From NCBI RefSeq assembly GCF_037975245.1, contig NC_092567.1:17639876-17703875 (forward strand): a DNA stretch of 64,000 nt, given 5' to 3'. The notes below the pieces were generated by a model, which worked only from the letters and a program-made list of their open reading frames with translations, ran no database searches and was not told the DNA's origin. The translations under genes and the position numbers were made by a program. Below, piece after piece: positions 21,936-34,709 of the stretch; position 1 is the first letter of the stretch; every line of letters begins with the position of its first letter. Source of the stretch: Apostichopus japonicus (Eukaryota > Echinodermata > Holothuroidea > Aspidochirotida > Stichopodidae).

Positions 21936-23099
21936 CAACAAATGTTCACCTGTTGCACTCGTAGTTCAACGTGGAACAGCTTTCTAGTAATTACTGTACG
22001 AACTGTAACACATGTTACCGTGTTTCGAACACAGTGCAGTAGTTACTGATGCACGGTTGTGGAACATGAGCAGTATAGTTACTGTACTAGCTATGAGTAT
22101 CGGGTAAACTCAAACTACCGACATTATGATTCCACCGTCCTTCCGAATTTTACAATAGTAGGTAGATAAAAAAAATATGTAAACTGCTTTTAATTATGTT
22201 GATACAAAGTTCCCATTTTCCCCGGGCACAACAGCCGAGTTAGCACACATATTACATATACACATTTTCAATTCATGTGGTAATACATGGCGGCGTAATA
22301 TTCATGCCGGCATTGTATTGGTTTAAGTATTGGTTTGCGTGATGTCAATGTTTGAAAATGGTTCATTATTCGTATAAACAGATTGCGCATGAACAGTCGA
22401 TGGAATGCATGGACTACATTTCAATGTATTTTTCACTGAATGTACAATCCCTTCAGTTACATATTTCATTTTGATTACGTCATTTTTCAAAATAACATGC
22501 ATTCCACGACACTGGATTATTACCCAAGATCGTGATGAGTGTCCTGTCTTTTCACGTACCTCCCTGTAGGCTTAATCAGCGAACTGACAGTTGTAGATTG
22601 TAACGGGTCTCGAGGTATAGTTTGTGCAAGGATGATTAGAGCGATAAAGTTACGGTCAAAGTATTTCCCGCATGCCTGATACGTTGAACAATAAAACCTA
22701 ATTTCGCAAGCACGAGAAACCTTAATATAAATTTCGCGATACCTTATCATAAAATAAAATGACCAATCGATGAGATTCACCACTATAGTTGGACTTTGAC
22801 CGCAAATAGGATTTCACGTCCTTTCTACTTGTGAAGCAAAGCAACCTTGTTAACTATTAGCCGAGGTGCACCATGTTTCACTTATGTAGAATATATAGGC
22901 CAATATACAAACATAAATATAAACGCAATTGGTGTGCTATTGAGTGTTCTGGATGTATAGATAACAATATTCCAAAGTAAATGAAATAAATTCATCTACG
23001 TATAAAAAGGTATTATGTGACCTGCACCAGCGAATCTTATTTGTGTGCGTGCAGTGTAGGCCCATTTAATACTGCCATTTATCATTTATATATCATTGT
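21936..23099. other. No gene recognised
   Basis: Anonymous AT-rich sequence. Short open frames on both strands have no splice context or recognisable domain. Confidence 0.35.
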
Positions 23100-25280
23100 T
23101 ATGACTTGACAACGTGAAGCGTAGCAAGCAATCTTCATGTTAAGCTTTAAACATACGACTTACTGTGGATAAATTCGCAACGATAGAACCGAACTGTGAA
23201 ACTTATGGTAAGGCATGAACCTATTCTGAAATAGCGCCATGGTTGATGTAGCATTACAAACTTTTACCATATATCTCATATTATACCGATATATAATCAA
23301 ATGGTCTGTCTCGGAGTTCTAAACTTAACTACTGCTGTATGACTATACCGGCAGTTTCAAAGTTTAAAAATTTGCAGATAATTGTGATGGCAGGTTTAAT
23401 ATTACTGTCTCTATTGTATGTTTAGAATGAACTTACCCTTAAATATATGATTATTTTAATTTTTTTTTTAATTCTAACAAGAAGAACTGCATTTCCATGT
23501 AATGTATACTTAATCTGGCCTTTTGCAAACGCACGGTGGATTCTCGGAAAACCGACGATTGAATTGCTGGAAAGTGATGCATTATGTCATATTGTAAACC
23601 GGAGTAACTATTTTCCCTGTGTTGAACTTGCACTGAAGTACATGGAATGTGCAGAACCCCGTTCACCTATACAGAGTTTATTCATTCTTGCATTTTTTTC
23701 TCATGTATTAAATGTGGTGGTTTTCTTTCATGAAAAGAACACTTTGATTTTATGAACAGGATGCAATGTTCATGCTTTATCACAAAAATGATGTCATGGT
23801 CGCTTGTTCAGTTTGTTTACCAAAATAGTGGGGTCTATGGTACCCACTTTTCCTCCCATTAATCCCGTTTCCCACCCCTTCCTCCCCTCCCAATGCTTGG
23901 CAGTATTTAACTTCCTAATCCGTGACATGGAGTTCAGAAGCAATTAGTTGAACCTCTGGCAAACATGTATATATATACAATAACTTTGTAAACATGTAAG
24001 GAAAACGAAACTAACAGCCTCATACAACCATGGAGCTGTTTATAGCTCCATGATACAACTGAAAAGACTATGACGTCACACAGTGATCCTATAAAACAGA
24101 GGCCTTACTTTTGAGCATGGCATTCAGACATAACTTCTAATGAAATCAACGAAGCGTTAAAAAAAGGTGAATTCTCAGAAAAGCAGGATACGTGCTACTA
24201 GAAGCTCAAGATGTACACAGGTTCGTTAATTTTTATTCATTTGAATTACAATAAACAGTTTATTTATTTACTATCGAATTAATATAAATTACATCAGGTT
24301 TTCAGAGGATGTCTTTGTTTCGTATGTCAATTTTAAGTTATACTCAAGTACGCTAGTCAAATGTAAGAAGGCGCGGAATCAATCTTAGTTGCCATATCGG
24401 GTGACTTGTTACCTCAAAAATATATATTCTACATTATGTATATCGAAAATCTTAGCTACATATTTGAAACCAATTTACTTTCTACTGCGTTTTATAATCA
24501 GGTCTAATGAATTAAAGCTTATATTTTGTGTAGGATGCCTGGGATAGTGTTTAATGTGAATAGTCCCATATGCTTGTTGAACCTTTTCTGCCAGATAGGC
24601 TGAGTTTACAGATTAGTCTAGTCCCAATATAGATACCCTAATATCCACTGAACCCCACGGTATAACGTACCTCCCTGAGCACCATCCCACAAGCTATATA
24701 CCCAATTATGCTTTTCGGGTTGTACATGCAACAAACCTGATTAAGCGGCATATGTGCCTTGGGGTTCTAGGTGATTTTAGTCTGATATTGCTTGTACATT
24801 TACTTGCTCTCATCAAATAAGATTCATAAGGTAATTGTAGTAAATTTTAAAATGCAAACTTTATAACAAAAACATAATTGATTCGCATCTAACCATCCCA
24901 TAATGGTCCAGCCATGTATCTCAATCAGCCAGGAAAAATTTAAATTAAACCTACCGCAACCCACCCCCCCCCCCCAAACACACACCTTTGAGGTCATGTG
25001 CACCACACTGCTCGGAAACACCGTCACACCAGCCAGCCGGTGACGATCTATCCACTCCGAGTCGATACTTTCAATTCAATTCAACTTTATTTCCACCAAC
25101 AATGTTCAAAGAATTTACAGTGATGTGTTTAGACAAGAGACTTTACACATACTAAATGTTTTAGGGGATTACATAAGAAAGCTATACTAAAAGCTTGTGG
25201 GATAACAATTTATCATTCCATGACCGCATTTGTGAGTGGTTAGACTTTATCAGTTTAATGCATTCTTTTTTCCTGTCTAG
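23100..25280 (+). repeat. Segmental duplication B, upstream of the membrane-protein exon
   Basis: Inverted copy of 13,149-15,690 and partial copy of 17,961-18,210. It contains the mini-hairpin insertion at 24,028 and an antisense LINE tail (TTCAATTCAACTTTATTTCC, about 25,071). A C-run occupies about 24,964-24,975. Confidence 0.75.
24023..24059. repeat. Mini-hairpin flanked by TACAAC, absent from duplication A
   Basis: TACAAC (24,023) - CATGGAGCT..AGCTCCATG (perfect 9-bp stem) - TACAAC (24,054) - TGAAAAG. Duplication A has only CTTCAAACAACTGAAAAG at the same place (minus strand, about 14,829-14,846). The difference is one hexamer plus the hairpin, as expected for an insertion with duplication of the hexamer. 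Confidence 0.8.
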
Positions 25281-27233
25281 AATTGAACAAAATCAATGCC
25301 ACAGCTACAGAAACTGTTTGGAATTTGTCTCCTAAAGGTAATGTACCATTTTACAAACCAATAACATCGTACTTATAATGCACGGAAATTCCCAGTATGA
25401 AATCTTTGTACAGCGATTAATCAATGAGGTCTCAAATCAGAATGAAAGTAAGCAGTAGAAGGATCAGATAAAACAGTCCAATATTATCTAACCTAACATT
25501 AATCTAGTCAAGTAGAGAAACCATTTGTAAACAACATAAAACAGTACTAGACATAGACATGTTGATATACATTGAATTATGCATGCATATCATGACCACG
25601 GGTAACCGTATTGTCAACTTAAGAAATGGGACAACATCTGTATCTTGAAGACCCTGGTATCCAACGTTCTTTGCTTGGTGACCGGTACTGTGATCATCTT
25701 GGCGACCCTCCGGTGGCGGATGCTATACCCTGGGAATTTACTGGGAGGGGAGGGGTATTCCCCTGCCTTGTGAGAAATATTTTAATAGGACTAAGAACGT
25801 TGAGGTGCAGAATTGAATTTGGGACATTGGTTGCTATCGGCTCATTGAACCAATCGGCGGCGTTTGTGTCTTGAAAAATGACCCATATGTTGCCTGGAAC
25901 GACAATAGCACCCTTCGTGGTTAAACTGATATTATTATTATCATTATTATTGTAGCGTATGGTAATCAATACAAGTTTCTGTGACATATCCTTGTGAGGG
26001 TACCGTCACCCCTAGATAAGATTACCTTCATGATCAGATTTTCAAAAAAAATTGTTTGTTAAGAACAGTACTTAAGTCTTATGTATAAAGGAACGACATT
26101 GAAAACCAATGTAGCCTACTGCCTGTTTACAAACGATTCTGAAGTGTATACTATATAAATTAAGGAGACAAGGGGACAAACAAGAACATCAAAATATGAC
26201 CCTACCCCACCCCCTCCTCAAAAAGCATATGTTATGCTTAGGGTTCCTCTAAGGGAGGATTTTAGGCGAAGTCATTATGTTGATAAGTATAGTCAATGAG
26301 AAAGCAAATATTTGAGTGCTGGTAAGGTATCTAAAGATTTCGGTTTTCAAGATGTTTACCATTAAAACAAGATCATTTTCTGGGATATTCCTTTAAGGTT
26401 TAAGTGCTGATAAAGTCGGCTCTTCGGTAAGCGCCATAATGTTAATCCTTTATTTTTATAAATTGTAATAACTTGGCCGAAGAAAATGTATTTCAATGTA
26501 TAACTTTGAAAGACATTCAACATCAATTAATTCATTGATACCCCATGCATTGATTCCCTTGCGTTATCACAATGATAGAAACAAATTATGGCAAATATCT
26601 CTGAATTTTTCGGGCACCCACTGAAAGAAAAATAAATTGCAATGTGTTTTCAATGATTAAACTGATATTATTATTATCAAAATTATTGTAACGACTTCCC
26701 CAATAATTCTAACCAATATGGAAAGGTAATAACACGGCAAATGGTTGTATGCTATTGGCATGCGATGTAATAACCGATGTATGCCTATATGATATGCACA
26801 TTAACATGTTGAACGCGCGCAAAAATTTTGGTTATATTTTTCGGGCAAGTCGTTACAGCTCCCCCAATCAAATTGGGCTCATACGCCCATGTCCCTAGCC
26901 CCAGGGTGCTCTAAAGTGCGGAGTTAGAAACAAAAATATTAATTTGCACAATCGTTCTATTGAATTATTACGGTCACTTTCTCGAATGTTATTTATAAAA
27001 ATGTGGCATGCAGCCTATATAATAACCTTCATGTTTTCGTTCAAACAGGTGACCCGGGCGGTTCAGATGCTCCGTTTGATGTCCTAGGCATTATAATCAT
27101 CATAGTAATTGTCCTATGTTGTTGTGGCTGTTGCTGTGCTGCCTCTGACGACGATCATGATTCCGGAAGATCCTCTCGCCGGACTCAGAGTGCGATAGTC
27201 ATCACCGAAGTTACGGCATTGGTGATTGATTAA
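25281..27233 (+). CDS. Small Cys-rich single-pass membrane protein, last two exons
   Basis: Exon 25,281-25,337 (acceptor TTCCTGTCTAG, donor AAAG|GTAATG) and exon 27,049-27,233 (acceptor TTCGTTCAAACAG). The phases agree: one nt G plus GT makes Gly. The product end reads LNKINATATETVWNLSPKG, then DPGGSDAPFDVLG, a hydrophobic run IIIIIVIVL, a Cys cluster CCCGCCCA, then DDDHDSGRSSRR and a short tail ending in ATT GAT TAA (stop 27,231-27,233). A transmembrane helix with membrane-proximal cysteines (possible acylation sites) and a roughly 40-residue tail is the natural reading. N-terminal exons were not identified, so the family is unknown. The first of these exons is duplicated at 13,092-13,148. 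Splice and frame agreement make a real gene likely. Confidence 0.6.
25338..27048. other. Intron of the membrane-protein gene
   Basis: 25,497-25,800 is shared with duplication C (18,765-19,090). A short repeat, TTAAACTGATATTATTATTATC, occurs (within 20-nt words) at 25,921 and 26,656. No additional exon is evident. Confidence 0.5.
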
Positions 27234-28855
27234 TAACCGAAGTTGTATTACGTTGTATCTTAAGATGCATTTTCCCATGGGGTGCAGCCAGGACACATGC
27301 CATCCCAGTTTTGTGAAGTAACCTTAAGTGCCCATTTAATTGATCAAAAGTTCCCCTCCCTCTTCTTGGTAACAAAAAGTATTATTTGTCTAGTTGATAT
27401 CGTAAAAGTGCTGTTGTTTAAGAGGTGACAGAAAAAAGGAAGTAAAAGCATGTGGCTTTTGTTGAAAATCATTCAAATGCTGAAATTTGTGATACGTGCT
27501 GCCGAGAGGATCCGTTTTATTCGAATTGTTCTAATGTAACTCTGTTGGTTTGTTTAATAACCCCTCACATCAAAGCCACATATGTCGCTGCCTATCGGAT
27601 GTTGCGCCCCGTTAGATTAAACACTCTTCCACAGCCCTTGTTGTAGCCATTTGTAGTTGATGTATAGCGTAACCGTCTATTTCATTAGCCTTCAAGTTGG
27701 TCTTTTCGTGTCAATTTGAGCAAAGCTATGTATTACTAATCACATAGTAAGATGCCTAAGTAAACGAGGTTGTGCTTACATTCATTTGATTACCTGCATT
27801 AAGTGAGTTGCGGGGGGGGGGGGGCTGAGGACGAGGCAAAGGGAGGGGTTGTGGATGACGGGGTAGGATGCAGAAGTTCCCCTCCGTTTGAAAAAAACCT
27901 CACCTTACAGAAATGATAGGCCTACCATCAAAGGTCTGGGACTGAAGTGGGCGATCCTGGATTGAAGTAGTGGGTTTTTTTCCACACTTAGTGGGATGCT
28001 AATTTACCTTGCTTCATATGTATGTTTGAGGAGATAAGCGGTTTAATTTTGAACGTATTATTTATTAAATTATCATTGAAATACTTAAAAACATCGATAT
28101 TTACGTCGCTTAGCCTAATAGTATGGGATAATTGGGATTGATTATTTTAGAGGGTAGTACTGGCTTGATATGTTTATGGTAAGTAAATTCAACTGTTTCA
28201 GGGATATGAAGAAACTAAACAAATACCGATATTATTCATGTGTAGCCTACTTACTCCTCAAACTTACTATGTTGAACTTTATATCAAGTTTCGAACTTCA
28301 TAAAACGTAGAGAGTACTTTGGAGAGAATACGTTGCTTAAAACTGCAATTTTGCGATTACCTTTGCTGTAGAGTTCAAAGGGACCGGATACAAATTTTGA
28401 GAAATGTACTGCCAAATTTTTAGAATGTTCTAAATGATAGCCACTACAATATGTTAACCACAGGAATGTAGCATCTGGCAACTATCACATTGTACAAGGT
28501 CAAGCAAGAGTGCAATTTGTGCTCGAGTAAAATTTCTAAGTACACCTAATTAGCTCTATAAATATATATTAGGAATTTTTCTCTTTAAATCATTGTGATT
28601 AAATGGCAGAAATAAACGAAACGAATTGTCCAGTTGCTCTTTGAAGTTTGTGCCAACGTCGGGGAAAAAAATCCTGTGACCCACTGCAGCAACAGAGTTC
28701 TTTGTTCTATCATTTGCTTCCCTAGAGGAAGAAGTTACATTGCCAACACAGGAAGCTAACGTACTCGACAACTTCATAACACAAGGCATTTCGCTGATAA
28801 TCTATCCACTGATTGCCACGGGACATTAAATTGATGGCGTGAAATAAACGTAAAT
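27234..28855. other. No gene recognised
   Basis: 3' flank of the membrane-protein gene, then AT-rich DNA. A 13-G run (about 27,811-27,823) is followed by GA-rich sequence. Nothing else supported. Confidence 0.35.
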
Positions 28856-28859
28856 GAAT

Positions 28860-29765
28860 TGTTAATGTGACCTGCATTGTTACTACAAACATTACTGCAG
28901 ATAAAAGTAGCAGCATTTTCCCTTGTATTTTTACTGTGACTGCTTTGTTACTGCAAACGTTAATACAGAACAACTGCATTATTACTGTAACGGCATTGTA
29001 CTACACACATTACTGTAGATCAGCCGATTGAAATATTATTGTAATGGTATTGTTACCAAAAACATAACTGCAGATAAACGTTACTGCATTATCCCTGTAT
29101 TTGGATGTAAATGTATTGTCACTGTAACGGCTTTGCGACTACAAATATTACTGCAGATATATAACTGCATTCTGACTGTATTGACTGTAATTGCATTGTT
29201 ACTGCAAACATTACTGCAGATAAACGTTACTGTATTCTCACGGTATTTGACTGTAACTGCATTATTACTGTAACGGCATTGTACTACACACATTACTGTA
29301 TATCAGCCGACTGCAAAATTATTGCAATGGTATTGTTACCATAAACATAAACGTTACTGCATTATCCCGGTATTTGACTGTAACGGCATTGTTACTACAA
29401 ATATGACTGCAGATCAACTTAACTGCATTTTTACTGCAATGTTACTGTAACGGCATTGTTACTACAAACATTACTTATAATAAACGTAACAGCATTCTCC
29501 CTGTATTTTTGTCTGTGATTGCTTTGTTACTGCAAACATTGCTGTAGATCAACTTAACTGCATTGTTTTACTGTTACGGCATTGCTACTGCAAACATTAC
29601 TGCAGATAAACGTAATTGCAATCTCCCTGTATTTTTACTGTGACTGCCTTGTTAATGCAATTTTACTTCATTGTTACTGCAACTTTACTGTAATTGCATT
29701 GTTACACCAAACGTTACTTTAGATACGCGTAAATGCATTGTTACTGTATCGTTATACTGCATTGT
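28860..29765. repeat. Tandem array of diverged units with CTGCAG centres
   Basis: Words GCATTGTTACTG, AAACATTACTGCAGATAAACG and CTGTAACGGCATTG (each within 20 nt) recur some ten times with spacing of roughly 60-120 bp. ACTGCAGA occurs at about 28,892, 29,070, 29,151, 29,214, 29,407 and 29,600. No terminal inverted repeats were recognised. Frames open over part of it on both strands follow the repeat. Confidence 0.75.
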
Positions 29766-30489
29766 TTGGTGCATTTTCGGGAATATTTAGATTGACAACG
29801 GGGGATGTACATCCCACATGCACCCTCCCCCTTAACTTTGCTATATTTGCGTTAGGGTGGGACTGATGATTGGTTGTAGACAAGGGTATAGCCAACCTGA
29901 GTGGTGTGAGGGACAAAGACAACCCTCCCCCCCCCCTCTGCTTGTATTCTGACATATTACTTTCTATGACACTATATATGCTCTACCCTCCAATACGAGT
30001 TGGGGGCCGGGGCACACAATTTGCTGACCTCTGCCCTGGAGAAGGGCCTTTGAGGAAAATTGTTTCGTACGTAATGACTGCGATGCAAAGTGGTGCTATA
30101 ACTTCCGTCAATTCAACTACATTTGTGAATATGAATTTGCGTGGGTCTGTTATAGAAGCCATTTGAAAGTAAATGTTACGGAGGGAGAGGAAGTGGTCTG
30201 TGTTCCCATTCTCCCGCTGGTGACGGATATGTATACGATTAACGATCTCAATAACTTACAAAATAGTGCGTGTTGATAGGTATATGCAGGTATATCATAT
30301 CTGTACACATTGACCCATGCAAATGGAAGAGCTGCGTATTACTGAAAACGACAATCAGGTTACATACGACGTACGAAATTTTGAAAAGTGACATTTACTG
30401 AAAAATTGATGAAACGGAAAATCTAATCAAATTTTCGTTGAAAACTCAATATATTAAATTATAATAAAACGATTTGAAGTTTTAAATTA
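29766..30489. other. No gene recognised
   Basis: Contains a 10-C run at about 29,927-29,936. No repeat or exon recognised. Confidence 0.35.
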
Positions 30490-31000
30490 GACTGTCTTTG
30501 TGAAGTGTACCTATGAATGGACCTATCTTAAACACTGATAATGTCTGATAAATGATAAAAAGGTCGGCTTCCGTTTTAGGCATCATTTTGAGAAGATTTA
30601 AAAAATCGCGATTTTTGGCCAAAATTTGGAAAAACCATAATAAACCATAAAGCTTTAGACGAAAATTGGAGGTTTTCAAATTTCAGTCTTAAAGTCTACA
30701 GCGGAATCACATGGATCAGAAGCATGTTCCCGTCCTGTTAAACGTGAAATTATACCAAGTTTTCTGCTAGAAAACTAAATATATAAAACTATGACGTAAC
30801 GATTTGAATATTCAAATTAGACTGTCTTTCTGAAGAGTATGGACCTACTTTAAATACTGCTATTGTCTGATACATGATAAAGAGGTCGGCATCCGTTCTC
30901 CGCATCATTTTGAGATTTAAAAAAAGCCTTACAAAATGATCAAATTTGGACGAAAATCGAGAACCTATCCCTTTAACACTGGTATGTGTGTCTCCAAACT
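30490..31000. repeat. Two diverged units of the 337-bp repeat
   Basis: TGGACCTATCTTAAACACTG at about 30,518 and GTATGGACCTACTTTAAATA at about 30,837 match the array at 15,700-17,960, as do TTTTGAGAAGATTTAAAAAA and ATGGATCAGAAGCATGTTCC. The second unit is cut short. Confidence 0.85.
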
Positions 31001-31316
31001 GATGTGATCATATTTGATACGTATATCTAAAAGTTGATGAAAATCTTATATTATGTGATAGTGGTTATATGACGTTCTACATATTCTATCCGACGACGTG
31101 AAATATGGAGCACTTCGTGTAATATTTATCAAGGTTGCCTGGCTTAGAGCAACAACAAAAAATAAGGTGACAGTTTTGTAAGGTCGCCCCACGTTGAGTC
31201 TGAAGGGATAGGTTAAACCGCTAGCACAGGAAAGTGGACATGTAAACCTGCTAAGGAAAATAAAAACAAACACTACAGAGTACAGACTACAAAAGCAAAG
31301 GATTATCCAGTTAGCC
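31001..31316. other. No gene recognised
   Basis: Short spacer between the 337-bp repeat and the R1 element. Nothing supported. Confidence 0.35.
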
Positions 31317-32802
31317 CCAGGGACGTAGCCAGGTGGTGGGGGGAGCAGTGTCGAAAAAATGTTTAAAAACTGTAGTTTTTTAACATGGTATTTTGTCAGT
31401 GCTCTTTTGTTCTTGGATACTCGTCAGCTCCGTTAACTCGATTATAATCGCAGTAACATTCAAGCCTACTGATTCAACTACTCACTTAGTTTGGCAGATG
31501 CAATTAGCTAAATTTAGCCTATACCCTATTACAAGCCTACAGTTGGCCCCTGTGTAATAAAATACATATTGCCTACCTAACCACACTCTATGGAATGTCA
31601 CGAACCCTATGCACAACGACGTCGACAACGTTCGTTATCATCCTTTCTATGATTCGTCCTAAGTTGTTGCAAGAACAGCTAGCAATCGTATGTGATATGT
31701 ACTTCCTATAAATACTTATTACACTGCTATTACACTGCGATAACGAGATTTGTTTTTAGGCCATTGCATATTTGGCTATATTACGAAATGTTCAAGTTTA
31801 TGTTGTCCATCAGTTAAGTACGTCAAATGTATTGAAGTCCAGACATTGGACAATAAACAAGAATCATCCTACTGGAAAAATTGTAAAAGAGCACTATGTT
31901 CGTCTTTCTGATATATTATGTAAATGAACATGTAAAAGAATTCAAACAGGAATCAAAATCTGCTGATAATATGATATCATATGATCAGGGGCGTAGACAG
32001 TACAGTATGTAGCACTGTGGGTCCGGGCCTACACTTTCTTTGGCCAAGTAATCTTTTTTTTTCAAACACCCATATTTCAAATCCACAGGCTTGCTAGATG
32101 AGTTTCAGAGTCTAGACAGGAAAAAATGGCTAAATTAGGTGACCTATCCTTCTGTCATCTAGGCTGTCATTTCTATTGCTTGCCGTTTCATTCAACACTC
32201 TACCCGCCGAAAAAGACTATAGTATCCGATCTTGTCAGTTTTTTAACATCTACTTAAGAACCCGTTTACGCAGATAATATTTCAGTTGAGAAAACAGTAA
32301 AGAAATTTGCCTCAGATGGCAATCGTCGGATAGCTCTCGACTTTCGCCTTCTCTTATAAGGCTAACTTAAACATTTACTAGCTACAGTTGTATCAAAGAC
32401 AATAACAGGCTATAGTTGTATCAAAGACATTTCTGGCCTATCTTTGTATCTACAAGTGTAGAAGTTGAAAAGTAAGACTACATTGTACATGTACCTTGCT
32501 AATTTTAAATACATTATGTAGTATTGAATAACGTACTATTTTAACTCGTTTGTTTTGGGGGTTTAAAAGTGATATTGAATGAGGTGTCTCAAGTTAGCAA
32601 GTGGCCAGGGAACCAAAATGAACACTCGGGAAGGGTCGTTTCCGGCCATCTGGGGGGTTTGTAAAACCAAACATTTTCTTGTACGCTCCGCGCTAACCGA
32701 TGGTGACGCTCCGCTCAGATAGTCTTGCCTTCAACTTTGAAAATCCATATCAATCGCAAAAAGGGCTCCCCCAACCTTTTCAAATTCTTGGCTACGTCGC
32801 TG
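31317..32802 (-). mobile_element. R1 element, reversed copy, with inserted hAT-like DNA
   Basis: It begins CAGGGACGTAGCCAGGTGG and runs in reverse through the same sequence as 7,447-7,104 joined to 4,268-3,919. At 31,985 the sequence changes at CAGGGGCGTAGAC, another hAT-like end. It returns to R1 in reverse near 32,740-32,802 (TCGCAAAAAGGGCTCCCCCA, TTGGCTACGTCGCTGG). So 31,985 to about 32,735 is a second nested piece. Confidence 0.6.
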
Positions 32803-32904
32803 GTTAGCCTAACTTTTTATTTAACGTTATTTAAGAAAAAGGAATGATATCTACAAAGCAATAAGGTGAATCATAGTGTACTGGTGATGATAAATTTACC
32901 ACAC

Positions 32905-33262
32905 GCCAGTACGCTGAATCGCAGTCCGCTGAGACCTAGTCCGATGAATCGCAGTAGGTTAATAATCAGTCCCCTAAACCTCAGGAGGCTGACCCTCAGT
33001 CGGCCGAATCTCAGTCGGCTGATCCCTCAGTACGCTGAACCCCAGTCGGCTTAGCCCCTGACCGATGAATCTCAGTAGGCTAGTCTTCAGTTCCCTGAAC
33101 CTCAGTAGGCTGACCCTCAGTCGGCTGAATCTCAGTAGGCTTGTCTTAGTCCGCTGTAGGCTGCCCTTCAGTTTGCTGAACCTCAGTCGGCTGACCCTCG
33201 GTGTGCTGAACTTCGGTAGGTTGTACTTCATTCCACTCAACTTCAGTAGAATGACCCCCAGC
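32905..33262. repeat. 15-bp minisatellite (CTGAACCTCAGTCGG-like units)
   Basis: About 20 diverged units built on CTGAAYCTCAGTMGG. Because the period is a multiple of 3, several frames stay open as five-residue repeats: NLSRL/TLSRL on plus, QPTEG-like and RFSRL-like on minus. No start, splice or flanking domain supports translation. Confidence 0.75.
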
Positions 33263-34709
33263 GTACAGATATTCAGCTGTGTTATTGGTCGAAGAGAGTC
33301 CTAGCTAGCAGTATTATTCTAGACTGCTATTCCTTCCTGGACACCCGTCTAGATATGAAGGAGGAGATGGTGTTTAAGTGGATACTAATCATTGGTAGTC
33401 CCTTCTAACCCTGCTCAGTTGTTAATGAGTGGATATTTCGCAGTATTCGACTCGTCGGGTGGGTGGTGGTTCTAATTATTTGAACCTCAATATTTGATGG
33501 CTTACCTGTCAGTGTACCCCAGGAAAAAATCCAGTTAAGTAACTGGACAATGGTATCTAGTTTCAACTGGGATTAGTAGTTTTCTTCTGGGCAGATGGAA
33601 TATATTACTGGGAGAAACAAGCTATCAGCCTACTCTACTCGCAATCCTTTCGCAGCTGGACGTGAACGTAATTACCATTTGTATATCCCTTATATTTTCT
33701 CCCTTTTTTGTTTTCTCGACTGTTGATGCCAAGCTGGCATGATCATAGCTAACACCGTACCGAAGAATACACTCTTCCACGACCCTGCAGTGCATTGTAT
33801 CGCTACAAATACACCAGTCTCTCGTTTTTTGCAAACAGGTATGAGTCGAAAAGGCTGTTCTAAGTCTCCATCTCCGCCATTTCAGTAACACTGTTTAAGT
33901 TGCAGGTTCCTTTACCTAGTGCTTTACCATTGCATGCATACAGATACGCGCGAACGATGGTTTTACAGACTGCGTACATGTTTGTGAACACACTACGAAC
34001 AATGCTATGTATGCGGCGTCTAATCTTGCTGCCCAAAACAAAGCAATTGCACTCATGAGTATGACGATGTTTTGCAGTAGACACGCCCTTTATGACATAC
34101 TCCGAAATCTCTTGGGAAATTTCCACTGGTCGATATCCTTGTTAATGGGTAGCGCCATCGATAAAACTTCAATTAAGAAAACGTCTTCGTTACGTGTAGC
34201 ATACGCCCATTAATAGAACTAGTGACTTCCACACTAATTCCCAAAAGTGCAAAGACAGGACAATACACCAGTGTCACCGTCGTTTACACCTTATTGGGCG
34301 TTGCTCATCACTAAACAGTCAAACTGTGACAGCTTTACCAGATCATTCTGTCAAGGAGACGCTTCTACGACCTGTGTGTCTCAGATTCCATGTAAGTGGG
34401 TAATCCAGCCAGAAATACTATTTATTTATTTATTTATTTATATCGGTAAGTCAGAATAGACTGTAAGCCTGTGTAAGTATGTATACGAAATAAAGTTCAG
34501 TTCAAACTCTACGGTAGGCCTACTGTGTCTGCGTCTGTACGTTATGATGATGTACGTACTTCTGCAGTAAACGTTGAGGTCCGTGTTGTATTCTTACAGC
34601 ACTGTCCAGTATTTTGTCAGATATTACGTGTATGCTTACAGAAATATTGTCGTTAACATACAGGGCATGTTGTAATGCAAAACAGTTTTACCTTAACTTA
34701 ACGCTCTCT
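33263..34709. other. No gene recognised
   Basis: Contains a (TTTA)n microsatellite at about 34,419-34,442 and several 65-90-codon open frames on both strands without recognisable domains. Confidence 0.35.

Noticed and set aside
28860-29765. CRISPR-like array
   Set aside because: Units are diverged and contiguous with no constant repeat/unique spacer structure, and the genome is eukaryotic.
33625-34213. Possible receptor exons on either strand
   Set aside because: Overlapping frames show no transmembrane pattern, conserved motif or consensus splice sites.
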